Of a DNA stretch of 64,000 bases, positions 36,696 through 47,584 are shown one piece after another. The stretch comes from Lepeophtheirus salmonis. Taxonomy: Eukaryota > Arthropoda > Copepoda > Siphonostomatoida > Caligidae. Position 1 is the first letter of the stretch. The number at the start of each line of letters is the position of its first letter. Position numbers and translations under genes: made by a program. A model generated the notes under the pieces. It searched no databases and had not been told where the DNA came from. It was given only the letters and a program-made list of their open reading frames with translations. Location: NCBI RefSeq assembly GCF_016086655.4, contig NC_052139.2, positions 682,001 to 746,000 of the forward strand, written 5' to 3'.

Positions 36696-39050
36696 TTGAA
36701 AGTTTTTATTTATTTACTAGAATAATCCCTACTATTGATAACGCAGCCTAGTTTAAAAAAATATTCAATCTTAAGTAAGCCATATTGATTTAAAATCAAG
36801 TCCATGATTTTACCTCGTAAACTATAATTATGAATGAAAAGTATTTACTTAATAAATATCGATACTTTCATTAATATTAATAACTGTATACTGCAATCTT
36901 GAGGTTAGTAACATTTATTATTAAATAATGTATGTTTATATTATAGTAGGACTTTTGAAGGATTTATTGACCTGATAAGCTTAATTGGTTGTTTCATTTT
37001 TACTTATAAGAACTATATTAATTTCATTGTGTCACATAAATCCAGTAATAAATTAAATTATGACATAGAACTGAAAGATTGAAAAATTATCTTGATGAAA
37101 AATGAATGTGGATAATGGAATAAATTAAACAATCTGATATCCAAGAATTTACATTACATGAAGAAAAAGCATCTGATTTCATGCAGAATGAAGGTGGAAG
37201 GAGGGGTTTCAATCATGTACACACATTTGCCACAAATGGTATTATATAAAGTGAAATGAAATAATAATAACCAATAGGGAGAGAATATGTGTGCATGAGC
37301 AATTCAGTATATTCACTATCGATATAAATCGCAACTATTTTGGGGATGTTAGAAAAAGAGAAACCGAATCTCAACAATATAAAACTGATAATTAAAAAAT
37401 GTTTTGGAAGAGAGCAACTTTGCTATCATAACGTTTCATTTGATCAGTTAAATTCAGGTGTGGCAAAATGACACTGGCAAAAATTCCTCTGATGTACTCA
37501 AATTACTCAATCTCCAAAATCAACTTACGATTAAAACTCTGCAATAAACCCTCAAGGTTAACCTTCATATTTTATGTGTGCACACGGATCAATTCAATCA
37601 GGATAGAATATAATTACATGTAGTAGAAAAGGAAGTTCATTCCTCATGAGATAAATAATAATTACAATAGCTGCAGAATAGAAAATTCAATCGTCTGATT
37701 ACCAACTACAAAAAAGCTGTTTAAAAGGAAAATTTACTCTTAATTTTATATCTATTTTATTGATTTTAATGTTATTAGATTAGGTTACTGAATAGTTTGT
37801 GCATGTAAGCCAGAATCTGGTTAATAGATTTTAAACTATAGCGTTTATTGATAGTTTTGTAAATGCATCTTAAGCAAAAAAAATTACATAATTCTAATTT
37901 TATTAAATTATTTGCTGTCTATATCAAGGTTAAAAAAACTCCAAAAAAGAGGCCAAGATAAAAAATACTCATGATATACACAACTTCAACCCCAATTAGT
38001 TCCATATATTCGGAGGATACTTGTGTATATAAAGTCGTTAAATCTATTACGAATTACACAACCTTTTATTTTAAAAAAAGAAGCAGAAAGAATGCCAAAA
38101 TCATTTGGTAGTTTGACCGTTCTTCCCAACTATGGAATTATTATACAATAATTGATACAAATGTTCATTCAAACGAAGGGGTGAGAGGAGGATAATTAAT
38201 TGAAGGAAAACTGCCAGACCTTATAATATAATTGAATGAACTCCTCCTTTGAGAAAGAGATACCAGGATCGAAACAATAAAGCGATCCATTCAAGAAGAG
38301 TAGATAATATGATATTTCAGAATAATATCACTTTAAAAAAATCCTCAGAGATGCATATTTGTTAAATATATATGTTTGTTTTAATAATACATTTAATAAT
38401 TTTTTATTATATTAGCTATGATATTCCTCAACACTATAACATTTTTTTAAATTTCAATCTTTGCTTTTCTGTCTAAATTAAATGCTGTTTTAATAAGTTT
38501 ACATATCACATTTTTATATCAATTATTGTAAACATGTTATAAGGATCTAAAGCAGGGTGTCATTATTTATCATTTGTCAGCCTAAAAATGGAAATATATC
38601 GACGTCAGAACTAAATAATAAAACACTTTTTTTATAAGTTTTATTTATTCTATCTTTTAATTTCGAGATTGTTTTTAATATTTTTGATATTTGTTTTATG
38701 TTATTATTCTTGCTCAATAGATAGTAAGGCTTTTCCGAAAACAAATATAAGCTGAACATTTTTTCATTTCAAAGTATGTAAGCTGCTCTGTTGCCTCATT
38801 TTCAATAGAATGGTAATTTGAATTCTCTAAAACAAGTTCAGGTCACAATATTGGTGAATAAAATATATTTTCCTAAAAAATCACCCATAATATTTGTATT
38901 CAATGTCAATTCGAAGTATGAGACGTTGAACCCAAAAAAAAAAAATATTCGATAAATCCTATTCATAACATATAAGATATCGAGAGTTAATTCACGGAAT
39001 GTAAGTCGAAGCATATGGAAAAAAAACAAAAACCTTTTAACATTAAAGTT
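36696..39050. other. AT-rich gene-free stretch
   Basis: I searched the minus strand for a downstream exon of the 39-kb exon with an IL-17 Gly-Cys-x-Cys motif and found none. No other gene supported. Confidence 0.4.
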
Positions 39051-39053
39051 AAT

Positions 39054-39257
39054 TTTCATGACTTACCTCATTACACCTAATGTCCTTGCTATTACATGAA
39101 ATTTTATAGTGATGTATGTCATTTTCTAAGCTCTTAGAAGGAAAATGAGGAAAGTTATTTGAAGGTTGTTGAGGCTTTTTGTGTTGATATATTGAATTTT
39201 CAGGTTGGATTAGATTTACGTTTATTCTTTTGGAACTTATGGACCAGACACTCACAA
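39054..39257 (-). CDS. possible exon of an IL-17-like relative
   Basis: On the minus strand a T-rich tract ending TTTTTTTCAG precedes 39257, and GAG|GTAAGT at 39054/39053 makes a strong splice donor. Between them a 68-codon frame is open. It contains SNNFPH, like TNNFPH in the gene at 33 kb, and then Cys-x6-Cys with Asp at the fourth intervening position, just before the donor. The 33-kb gene has the same Cys-x6-Cys spacing just before its own donor. The Trp and Asn-Arg-x-Pro motifs are absent, donor phase differs, and no exon with the Gly-Cys-x-Cys core was found downstream. It could be a diverged paralogue, a pseudogene, or an unrelated exon. Confidence 0.3.
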
Positions 39258-39789
39258 CTGAAAAAAATATAAACTAAATTATATAACCACATTATGATAT
39301 GCATAAGTATATGAAATATGTGGTCAGTCAACACAAAAAAAATTTGCATGAGTATGAATTGAAAAATTAATGATGAATTAATTAAAAATATTGCCGATAC
39401 TATTATAAAAATAAATGTTCAACTATTGTTTTTACATAATACTTATATACAGTCCAATATTTTATTAACATATTTTGGTCAGCAATGAGATTTGTATTCA
39501 AATGCTTTCAATGAGTCAAAATACTCAAAAAAGCTAACCATATTTTAAACCAGTGTTTTCTAACTTATGAGCCTCGACCCGGAATGCGAATTTTCTACAA
39601 ATAACAGTGAAAAACATATTTAGACAGTTTTATAAATTCATACGATGAAACTAAAAGTAACAGTTCCCTAAGTAACTCAGCCGGATTTAGCTAAATTTAG
39701 CAGATGTTGTTTTTTTTTTCATTTAGTAGTTAATTTATATATATATATATAAGATAAGTAAAAATTCCGTGTCAACGGTGTTCAATGCT

Positions 39790-39975
39790 ACTAGGCAGAA
39801 GTGAAAAAGGCTTGAAGAGAGTCCATGGTTGACTCAAAAGCATCGACAATTCCGTCAAGAATATTGTTTGAGTCTTCGTAATGATCTCAAGCATAATAGC
39901 TAAGGGGTGATTTTCTTCTCCGATGAAGTATTTATGGAATGTATAGTTTCTTTCACGAAAAAATTATCTATAATT
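39790..39975 (+). pseudogene. short mariner-like fragment (first-Asp region)
   Basis: The plus strand reads RLEESPWLTQKHRQF, then SLRNDLKHNS-stop-GVIFFSDEVFM. The last part matches the Phe-Phe-Ser-Asp-Glu motif carrying the first catalytic Asp in mariner-like transposases, with a plausible hinge before it. Neither the DNA-binding domain nor the C-terminus is adjacent. Confidence 0.4.
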
Positions 39976-40027
39976 CATAATTGCAATATATGGCAGTTTC
40001 TTGATTTAAAATTAGTGTATTTACATA

Positions 40028-40560
40028 TAGGGCTGGGACGTACACTAAACAGACGGTTCAGTACAAACCACAGTACTCTCCTCACTGTACGTGTTCGGTA
40101 AGTTATAATAGTATTTAAAAAAATAATAATATTACTATAGTTTATCAAATTGATTCGATAATTTATTCATGAATAATTTATTTTTACAATATAATACTAT
40201 TATTCATGAATTTTAAAATTTTTTTTGCAAAAAAATGAGCTTGTCTACATTTACGATAATAACAAGACTGAAAAAAAATATTGGGTTTTATACACATTTA
40301 ATAATATTAGCAAGGTATTGTGAAGCTAATATAAAGACATTCAGGTATTTATTTAAAATATATTTCCACAATACCACGATGTTTTTGTCAATTGATAAAT
40401 TATTTGTTTTATATAAAGATGCTTGGTTATATCCATTAAAATAAATAAACAACAAAAAAATTAATATATTAAAATATTGAAAATAGATATACCTACTGGA
40501 CTGAGGGCAAAAACATATCGAACCGAACCGTAAAACAATCCCACATCGCCCCATCCCTCA
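40028..40560. mobile_element. hAT-like non-autonomous element, copy 2
   Basis: Imperfect terminal inverted repeats: TAGGGCTGGGACGTAC on the left and, inverted, TGAGGGATGGGGCGATGTG on the right. Each is followed inward by an ACGGTTC-containing block. The inner region is AT-rich and has no transposase, although two overlapping frames of 69 and 88 codons occur by chance. Orientation is opposite to the 23.2-kb copy. I could not confirm an 8-bp target duplication. Confidence 0.5.
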
Positions 40561-43475
40561 AAATTTGTATAAGACAACATAAGAATTGTGTTCCACTCTG
40601 ATGTTTTCTTCTGAATTGGGCTGCTATATTTGAAAGGTTGGAAACCACTGGTTTAAATCTTTTATTTAAATTATTATATATTTTTTGGTCCGGATGTGGC
40701 CTTTCAAATAAAATTTATTTTTATATTTTTTTCACTTTTCGCTACTTTAGATACAATTTGTGAGGGCTCCAAAGGATTAATCAGAATAATTTATAAATAA
40801 AAATTCGAGAAAACTCGTTCAAGATTATCGATATAAATCATACTCAATTTTGAAATAATTTAGTTATAGCTTGTTTTTATATTGATACATTCCAGATGAA
40901 TTCATTCAATATTAAAAAAAGTATGATTGTCATACTTCTCGAGACTTTCTATATTATGATTGATAACTGTCATTTCATAAGCATAGTATATAATTGTGTA
41001 TGATAAATGACTATAATAATAAATCCATTAGATAAATTAATCTTTACATTGATTAATAAGGTTAATTATTATCCTTGGACTTATAAAAAAACTTTTTCCA
41101 CGCCTTACAAATCATAATCTAAGAATGGAAGCTTATTTTATTCGAAGTAAATCTACTTATAAAGACTGTACCGAACAATTTAACGATGTTATTCATGCGT
41201 TTAGTAATTGTCTAGCTCTGCAAATTTTAAGGGAACTTACACAGATCAACTTAAAAGCAAATATATTGTTTGTATGAACAACCAAGGAAATTAATGCGTT
41301 AGAAAAACCAGAGCAATGGATTATGCAATTATAAATTTTGGATAAGCTACCTTTATAACTTACTTTATAAGAAATATTCTTATAAATACAGTTGCTTGCT
41401 AAACCAGAACCCATTAAAATTCAAGATGATAATATCAGGAGATTCCATGTCAAGTGTAATCACGTTTACGACCTTAACATTACAGCTTTTGATAATTTTT
41501 TGTTAGGGTGACTATTTCATCAAAGAAACTAAATATGTCAAATTTTATATTATTGAAGTCCCTCAAAAATTGACTCCCTTCAAAAGACCATTGAAATTCG
41601 GTAAGCGATAACTCCAATTAGAATTAACCAATTTATTTTATTTTTACATTAAAATACTAAGAATATAAAAACTTTATGTTTAATTTGCTAATAAATAGTA
41701 TATGGGTAAAAAAACAGAAGAAAAAAACACTTTAAAAAACCTTGAAAATATAAAAAATAGCACCACACACAAACTTGAAGATTATTTTCGTCATTTTTTG
41801 TTTTTAGAACTTTAGCTTACTCTTATTTTATAAATTTGAAAAAATTGAAGTGGGATCCTTATAGTTTATATTTATTCAGGAGTGTAATCGAAAAATTCAT
41901 AGTCGTGATAAGAGTTAATTCCGTCTTTTTCTTTCAAAAAGTTATTATAAATATATCAATTTTTACAAATTGAGTGTAATCATATATAATGAAAGTTAAG
42001 TAATTTTTTTAATGGTAAAATTGTGCAATTAGAAAGCGTAAGCAAGATCTATGTAAATATCAGCTGCTTATAATATGATTTAGGGGGTGAAAATTAATTA
42101 CTTCTTTGAAGAAGAAAACATTCTTCATTTAAAAAAAACCATTATGAAGGAAAAATATTTCAATTATGTATAAATAAATTCAAATGCATTTATTTTATCA
42201 TGCATTTTTAAAACTATTTACACAAAAGATAAGTGATAATGCATACTTCAGATAAATAAGTTCACAACACGACGAACGAGCAATAAATTTAAAGAAATAG
42301 AAAGAGCTCACGCAATAACCGTGGTCTCCTTCTCTAATTTTTAAAGATACTTTGTTATTAAAAACTACTCAACTAAACATTTGTATTCTTCGACGAATTA
42401 TAAGTATACTATATCACTCATGCAATTCTATAATAATTAATTATATTTTATTATATTTTATAAAAAGAAAATTATATTTTCAAAAAATTATTTAATAGGT
42501 GCAAAATTACATAAAAGGATTGTTTTGACACTTTGGTTTAGTTTTTATTGTAGGTAATGCCTTTTTTAATTTGAGGAAGCTAAGAATAAATATATTTATT
42601 CATATCTGTGTAAGTTATAATCTTTTTAATGAAGGAAAAAATACGAGCTCCTACAGATGTGTATCCTAAAACAGCAAGATAAGGAGAAATGATAAGTTCT
42701 TAAATTTGATGAAAGTTGAGAGATATATGCATTAAAAACTTTATAATACATAAGTAAATAAAAATATACTTATTCTGAAAAAAAAAATATGTGTATTAAA
42801 TTTAATTATATTAATCACGTTGTTGGATTTCAGTATTTGAATATTTTTACCCTATATATAGGTCAGAGTCAACTTTTAATAATTGTAAATAAATCAATAA
42901 TTTACATATATCTTAGTGTATTCTTTGTAAAATTTGAGTCTTATTTACAAATGTGGTTATATTTTTTGAGATGTTCATCCTATACTGAGAAAATGCAATT
43001 GAAAGGTTAAAAATATTCATACTTTAACCTTTATTTTAAAAAAAATAATGTATAGTGTGCATATTGTATATACTTTTGATGATCCATGTAAAACGAGATT
43101 GCATTGATATAACTACCTTGTCATTTCTTGTATCAGAAATGCCTTTTTTAAATCTTCAGACATCCAAACATATAGACAAACATTGTTTTTTTCTTATAGA
43201 TAATTCCTTTAGCGAAGGTCTTTCCTTGTCACTTAACAGGTACAATAAGTTACTTTAAAGTACAGGTAACGCTGTAATTTTGACCATACCGTTTATTTTT
43301 TCATTAGATATAATTGATCAATTTTCTTGAATTTTTAATGCAGCATATGTACCTACAGATTGCAACCTCTATTCAACAACCTACACTTTTTTTTACATAG
43401 AACTGAATCATTCGATTATATAAAACCAATTGCAAATGAAAGATGAATAAAAAAGTTCTTACAATTCAATCACCT
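40561..43475. other. AT-rich gene-free stretch
   Basis: A 73-codon minus-strand frame near 41.2-41.4 kb contains several Cys residues but matches no family I know. Nothing else supported. Confidence 0.35.
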
Positions 43476-43479
43476 TTGT

Positions 43480-43995
43480 TGTCAATAATGACTTCGACTC
43501 AACCTAAGAAATGGGATTAGGTCTTGATAACAGTCTACTTTGACAGATTCCACAACTACTTGTGGATCCTAGACATCAGTTTTGATATTGCATTGCAGGA
43601 TGATCTGCTGGTGTGTTGTTCTCAAACCTACACAAAAAATTCCATGTGGTTGATCACCCGTGAGCCTGGAGGACAAACACTGGGTCCAACAATGTAAAAA
43701 AAATATGATAACCATCTCAACGTTTTTTTTGCAGTGTGGCAGGGAGAAGAGTCATAAATACTTTAAGACTGTTCCAATTATTTCATGACTCTTCTAAAAA
43801 TGACCTGTCCAGATTTAAGAAATTTGCAATCTCAACATTGCCTCGTCCAGTGCGGATGGCAAAAAGGATACTCTGCCTTCTCCTCGATTGTAGAATAAAT
43901 AATTGGTTAATCGATGCAACATATTTTTAACTTTTTGAACTTTTGTCTAGCCGCCAAAACAACAGACAACGTTATACCTGCGCATGTAGACTAAC
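43480..43995 (-). pseudogene. internally deleted mariner-like element, deletion type 1 copy A
   Basis: From the right the frame reads a first helix-turn-helix (IRTGRGNVEIANFLNLDRSF, about 43860-43800). After KYL/RVM the sequence goes through PCHTAKKTLRWL (about 43740-43700), a trace of the second-Asp region, to the C-terminal half EQHTSRSSCNAISKLMSRI (about 43620-43565). A VEVIID end lies near 43480. The region from the second DNA-binding segment through the first Asp is gone. The open plus-strand frame here is a shadow. Confidence 0.65.
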
Positions 43996-44800
43996 TGTAC
44001 ATGAATAAACAACGACCGTACTCTGTATATACTTAATATTTGACTTTATGCCACTTCTAATGAATGCAATTATGATACCACAATTAACATTGGACTCTAG
44101 AGGAATTATTAACTTACGAGTCTAAAAAAAAATGGATGATAAGAATGAGAATAATTTCGATTGTTTAACAATAAGAAATTTACTAACATATACAATATGT
44201 GTAAGATATTATTTAGAAAATAATTTACACACATTTATAAATAACTATTTATCTTAGGGACAAAGGGAAAGATGCTCAAAGGAAGAAAAAAAAACTTTTA
44301 TTACTAAGAAAGTGTATAAAACAGTTCTTTTTGGAAAAAGAAATAGTTCATTTCTTATATATAAAAAAATTATAAAGACTATACATTATATACAACAATT
44401 GTTGTAGGAATAAATTTTAGCTTTTTAGTACATTCTTGGAATAATACAACTTTGAAGACACTTTTTTAATATTAAAAATAAGGAAAATCAATGTAAAATA
44501 TATTTTATTGTTGTGATATGTTTAAAAAAATTTTTTTAAGGACATAAAAAAGCTTTAAAGTAAATTATATACTTATAGAAGAGTGTGAAGACTTAGTCAA
44601 GTAACGATTTATTCTTTTTGGTTGTGTTTGAATTGATTTTTTGGTGACTAATATTTTGGTCTGACTATGCTTTTAGACTTTAAATCAAAATTTATTATTT
44701 TTTCAATTGTGTACAAATAATTCAGTAGCAATATTTATAGTGGGTTAAGATCAAATCGGCGCTTACATGTGCAGGCAATATTCTGTTTGATGACATTTTT
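43996..44800. other. AT-rich gene-free stretch
   Basis: No supported gene. The sequence just before 44813 is T-rich and ends GGTGGCAG, a plausible splice acceptor. Confidence 0.4.
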
Positions 44801-44812
44801 TTTTGGTGGCAG

Positions 44813-45003
44813 AAATGTTGTTGTATCAGCAAACTTTTGTGAAGTCATAGGCATAAGGCAAAGGTGCTCTAGTTATAAAGAAGATAGAATTTACAGAAAA
44901 GGAACTTTGTTGGGCCATGGCGATGATTTTTTCCCACAAAAACATGAAAATTGTGCTACCTTGGATCCATTAAATTGCTTGAGATCAGCCTTGGGTATAT
45001 AAT
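44813..45003 (+). CDS. possible 3' terminal coding exon, Cys-containing, unknown
   Basis: TTTTTTTTGGTGGCAG before 44813 resembles an acceptor. A frame of about 62 codons then ends in TAATAA at about 45000-45005, with AATAAA overlapping the second stop. The peptide reads NVVVSANFCEVIGIRQRC, continues with KGTLLGHGDDFFPQKHENC, and ends LNCLRSALGI. It has balanced composition, four Cys and few Asn/Lys runs, unlike chance frames here. No upstream exon or family was identified. Alternatives are an orphan exon of a secreted protein or a chance frame. Confidence 0.35.
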
Positions 45004-45475
45004 AAAAAACAACCTATAATCATAATATTCAATAACATATCCATAATATTTAAGCAATAAAATTTATTTTATCATTTTTTGGTGTATCAGACTGACATAT
45101 ACATCTCTTCAAAATAATATAAACTTGGTTCATACCGTTTCAGTTACATATTATCATCAATCAAATGTATCCTTACAAATTGCTTATATTTTGTTTAAAG
45201 TAATTATTATTATACCTCTAGAATTGTTAATAACCATACCTTTTAACGTTTTTATGAGTATGTTTGCTTGATTTTATAGGAGTGATTAAATTAATGGCTG
45301 TTTTAACATAATAATATTAAAAATTGTTTTATTACTCAATATTTATGTCCAATTTTATGTGTAATGATTTTCCTAAACATGGACCTGGTTAATTCATTTT
45401 TTACTTTTGCCATAATACTCAGCTTTAAAGGGTGCAATCTCTATCTAATAAATAGCACAATTTTTTTAATTAGAT
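45004..45475. other. AT-rich gene-free stretch
   Basis: No supported feature. Confidence 0.4.
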
Positions 45476-45477
45476 TT

Positions 45478-45785
45478 TCTCCTACACTTGGAGCCTAAAC
45501 ACTGGATCCAACAAAGTCACAAAAAATCTGAACTTATCCTGTGATTGGAACGCTATGCTGTTGAATCATCACCACTTTAAGTCTTTTCCAGTTCTTTCCT
45601 GACTATCAATACAAAGGATTAGTCCAGGTTTAATCATTTTGAAATCTTAAAATTGTCTCGTCCAGTGCAGATACTACAAGGACTTTTCGAACATTTTGGA
45701 AGAATTATTTTTTGATTGATGTCATATTTAAAAAAACGCCAAACAGTTACGGCTAGTTGCTAAAGCAATACACATGCACAATTGC
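45478..45785 (-). pseudogene. internally deleted mariner-like element, deletion type 1 copy B
   Basis: Parallel to 43668-43990 across the deletion join. The order is again a leader, an N-terminal helix-turn-helix (ICTGRDNFKISK), LNLD, a KELEK helix, a short bridge, then LCWIQCLGSKC at about 45500, matching HCWTQCL at 43.68 kb. The left part (the C-terminus in copy A) is missing here. Both copies appear to carry the same internal deletion. Confidence 0.6.
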
Positions 45786-46365
45786 CACAGGCCCTCAATT
45801 TTTTTTTCTTAAACAACGACTGATTCTGTGGTTTGAAAAGTTGGTCTCCAATGTCATAACTAATGTCAGTTAATATAATATGAGCAGAAAATCAATTTCC
45901 ATGGTCGCAATTATTTGAGGTCATCGATGGGCAAGTTGGTTTCGATGTGATCATAGATTAATTATAGTAAAAATTATCTTAATTATCGGTATAAGTGAAG
46001 AAAAAAATAATATAACAAAAAAATATATATTTCAAAAAATATGATTAACTAGCTAAATATATCTTAGAAACTTTGTAAAAAATGGAAAGAGAAACTTGTT
46101 TTGTTCTCCTTTGGATTGTATATGAATAAAGATGTAATAATAAAAAAAAGATTATTCTCATTAAACTGTTTTATCTAATGAGCAAACTTCTTTCAAAACA
46201 AAATTTAGGATTTGATAGTCACTTAATTTATAAACATGGATCTTAAATAAAGAGCACTTTTATAAAAAAAATTCCCCTCAAAAAAAAAAAAAGTACATAA
46301 ACGAGTTATATTTTGCTTAAAAAATTTGCCGCGCGCAAAGTTTTTCTGTCGGGAAACCTGGCCTT
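45786..46365. other. AT-rich gene-free stretch
   Basis: An isolated GCCGCGCGC run at about 46328-46336 is unusual for this DNA but has no visible function. Confidence 0.4.
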
Positions 46366-46369
46366 TTTT

Positions 46370-46622
46370 CGATTTCGATACCAATTGTAGTAAACACTAG
46401 AGCAATAGTAGTATAACAACTTTTTTTTGCTAACAGATGGTATCCAAAATGATTCCATATAATAATATGCATTACTAAATAGTAAGTTTGCTACAAAATA
46501 ATTTTAAAATGCTTAATGGAAATTCTAAATTTATTTTCAATAAATTATAGTAGATACACACTAGAGTAACGATGATATAGCACCTCCCTGGATTTCTGCT
46601 GGTATCAAAAATGATCCTGCCA
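46370..46622. repeat. diverged tandem pair, period about 163 bp
   Basis: GTAGTAAACACTAGAGCAAT, then AGTAGTATA, then GGTATCCAAAATGATTCC at about 46387-46456 recurs at about 46549-46618. There it reads GTAGATACACACTAGAGTAA, then GATGATATA, then GGTATCAAAAATGATCC. Intervening sequence is poorly conserved. Confidence 0.55.
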
Positions 46623-46624
46623 AA

Positions 46625-47450
46625 GTTTAAGTCGTAATTATGTTTGAGGGGATTAATAAGACTTCTACATAACTTCAAACGTAATTGTTGATGTTTATGA
46701 CACAAAAATTACCTCTCTTTGAACATCTTTGAATTCCTCCCTGCAGCATTGACACATTAATATAACTTTTCTTACAAAAAATCTAGACAATGTAAAAAAA
46801 CAACAACTGTGTTGCCACAACCACAACAAAAAAAGAAACAAAAAATATGTTTAATACTGGGTCAGCCCTTTGTTCAGTGACATAGAAACAGAGAATTCAA
46901 AGTATGAATTTATAAATACATTTTTTTTGGAGTGAGAAAAAGTTAACGTAGTAACTTTGGACATTTTCGATTTTTTTCCAACGTTTAATTTATAATTACA
47001 TTTGTACTCCTACAACAAAGACACATTTTAAAGCACAAAACCATTATTGTTATTATTTTTTTTTTAATAAGTTAGGAACAAGCTATATATTAAAAACAAT
47101 TTAGACATTTTTTTAGATAAATGGAAAACATATACATTTTTAATATTATCATTGCATTATGCAACAGCATTTTTGCCCACCGGCAAAAATATATATTTAT
47201 TATTTTATTTAAACCATAAAACACGAAAATGACTTTTAAGGTTTGCCTTAGAGTCTTTTTTTTATTTTAAATTCCTAAGTAGTGAACTTCCTTTCCTAAA
47301 TAGATCTAATTATATCCAAACCATGATTAAAAATTCTTATGTCCTCATAAAAGACGGTAAATAACCCTACAGATTTGTTGCATATTTATAATTGAAAATC
47401 ATTGTTGGAATCAGAGTAAAGTTGAAGTTACGCTTCGAAGTAATTCTTGC
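46625..47450. other. AT-rich gene-free stretch
   Basis: No supported gene. Confidence 0.4.
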
Positions 47451-47454
47451 CAAT

Positions 47455-47580
47455 GTCCTTAATATTTCTTCTGCCACTCTTCCCTGCTCACAATAAATTG
47501 TAGCTGATTTCCTACACAACATTCCTCTAATAATAAAGGTTACCATGTTGATTTTCAGTTTCTTTTTTAAAATGCCCAAA
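47455..47580. repeat. dispersed repeat related to 5170-5320
   Basis: Shares ordered blocks with the 5.2-kb region: TGTAGCTGATTT, CAACATT, GGTTACCATGTTG, CAGTTTCTTTTTTAAAATGCCCAAA. On the minus strand a 70-codon frame covers it, with a balanced middle (CEQGRVAEEILRTLARIT). That frame may be a coding remnant of the parent element. Family unknown. Confidence 0.4.
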
Positions 47581-47584
47581 TTAC

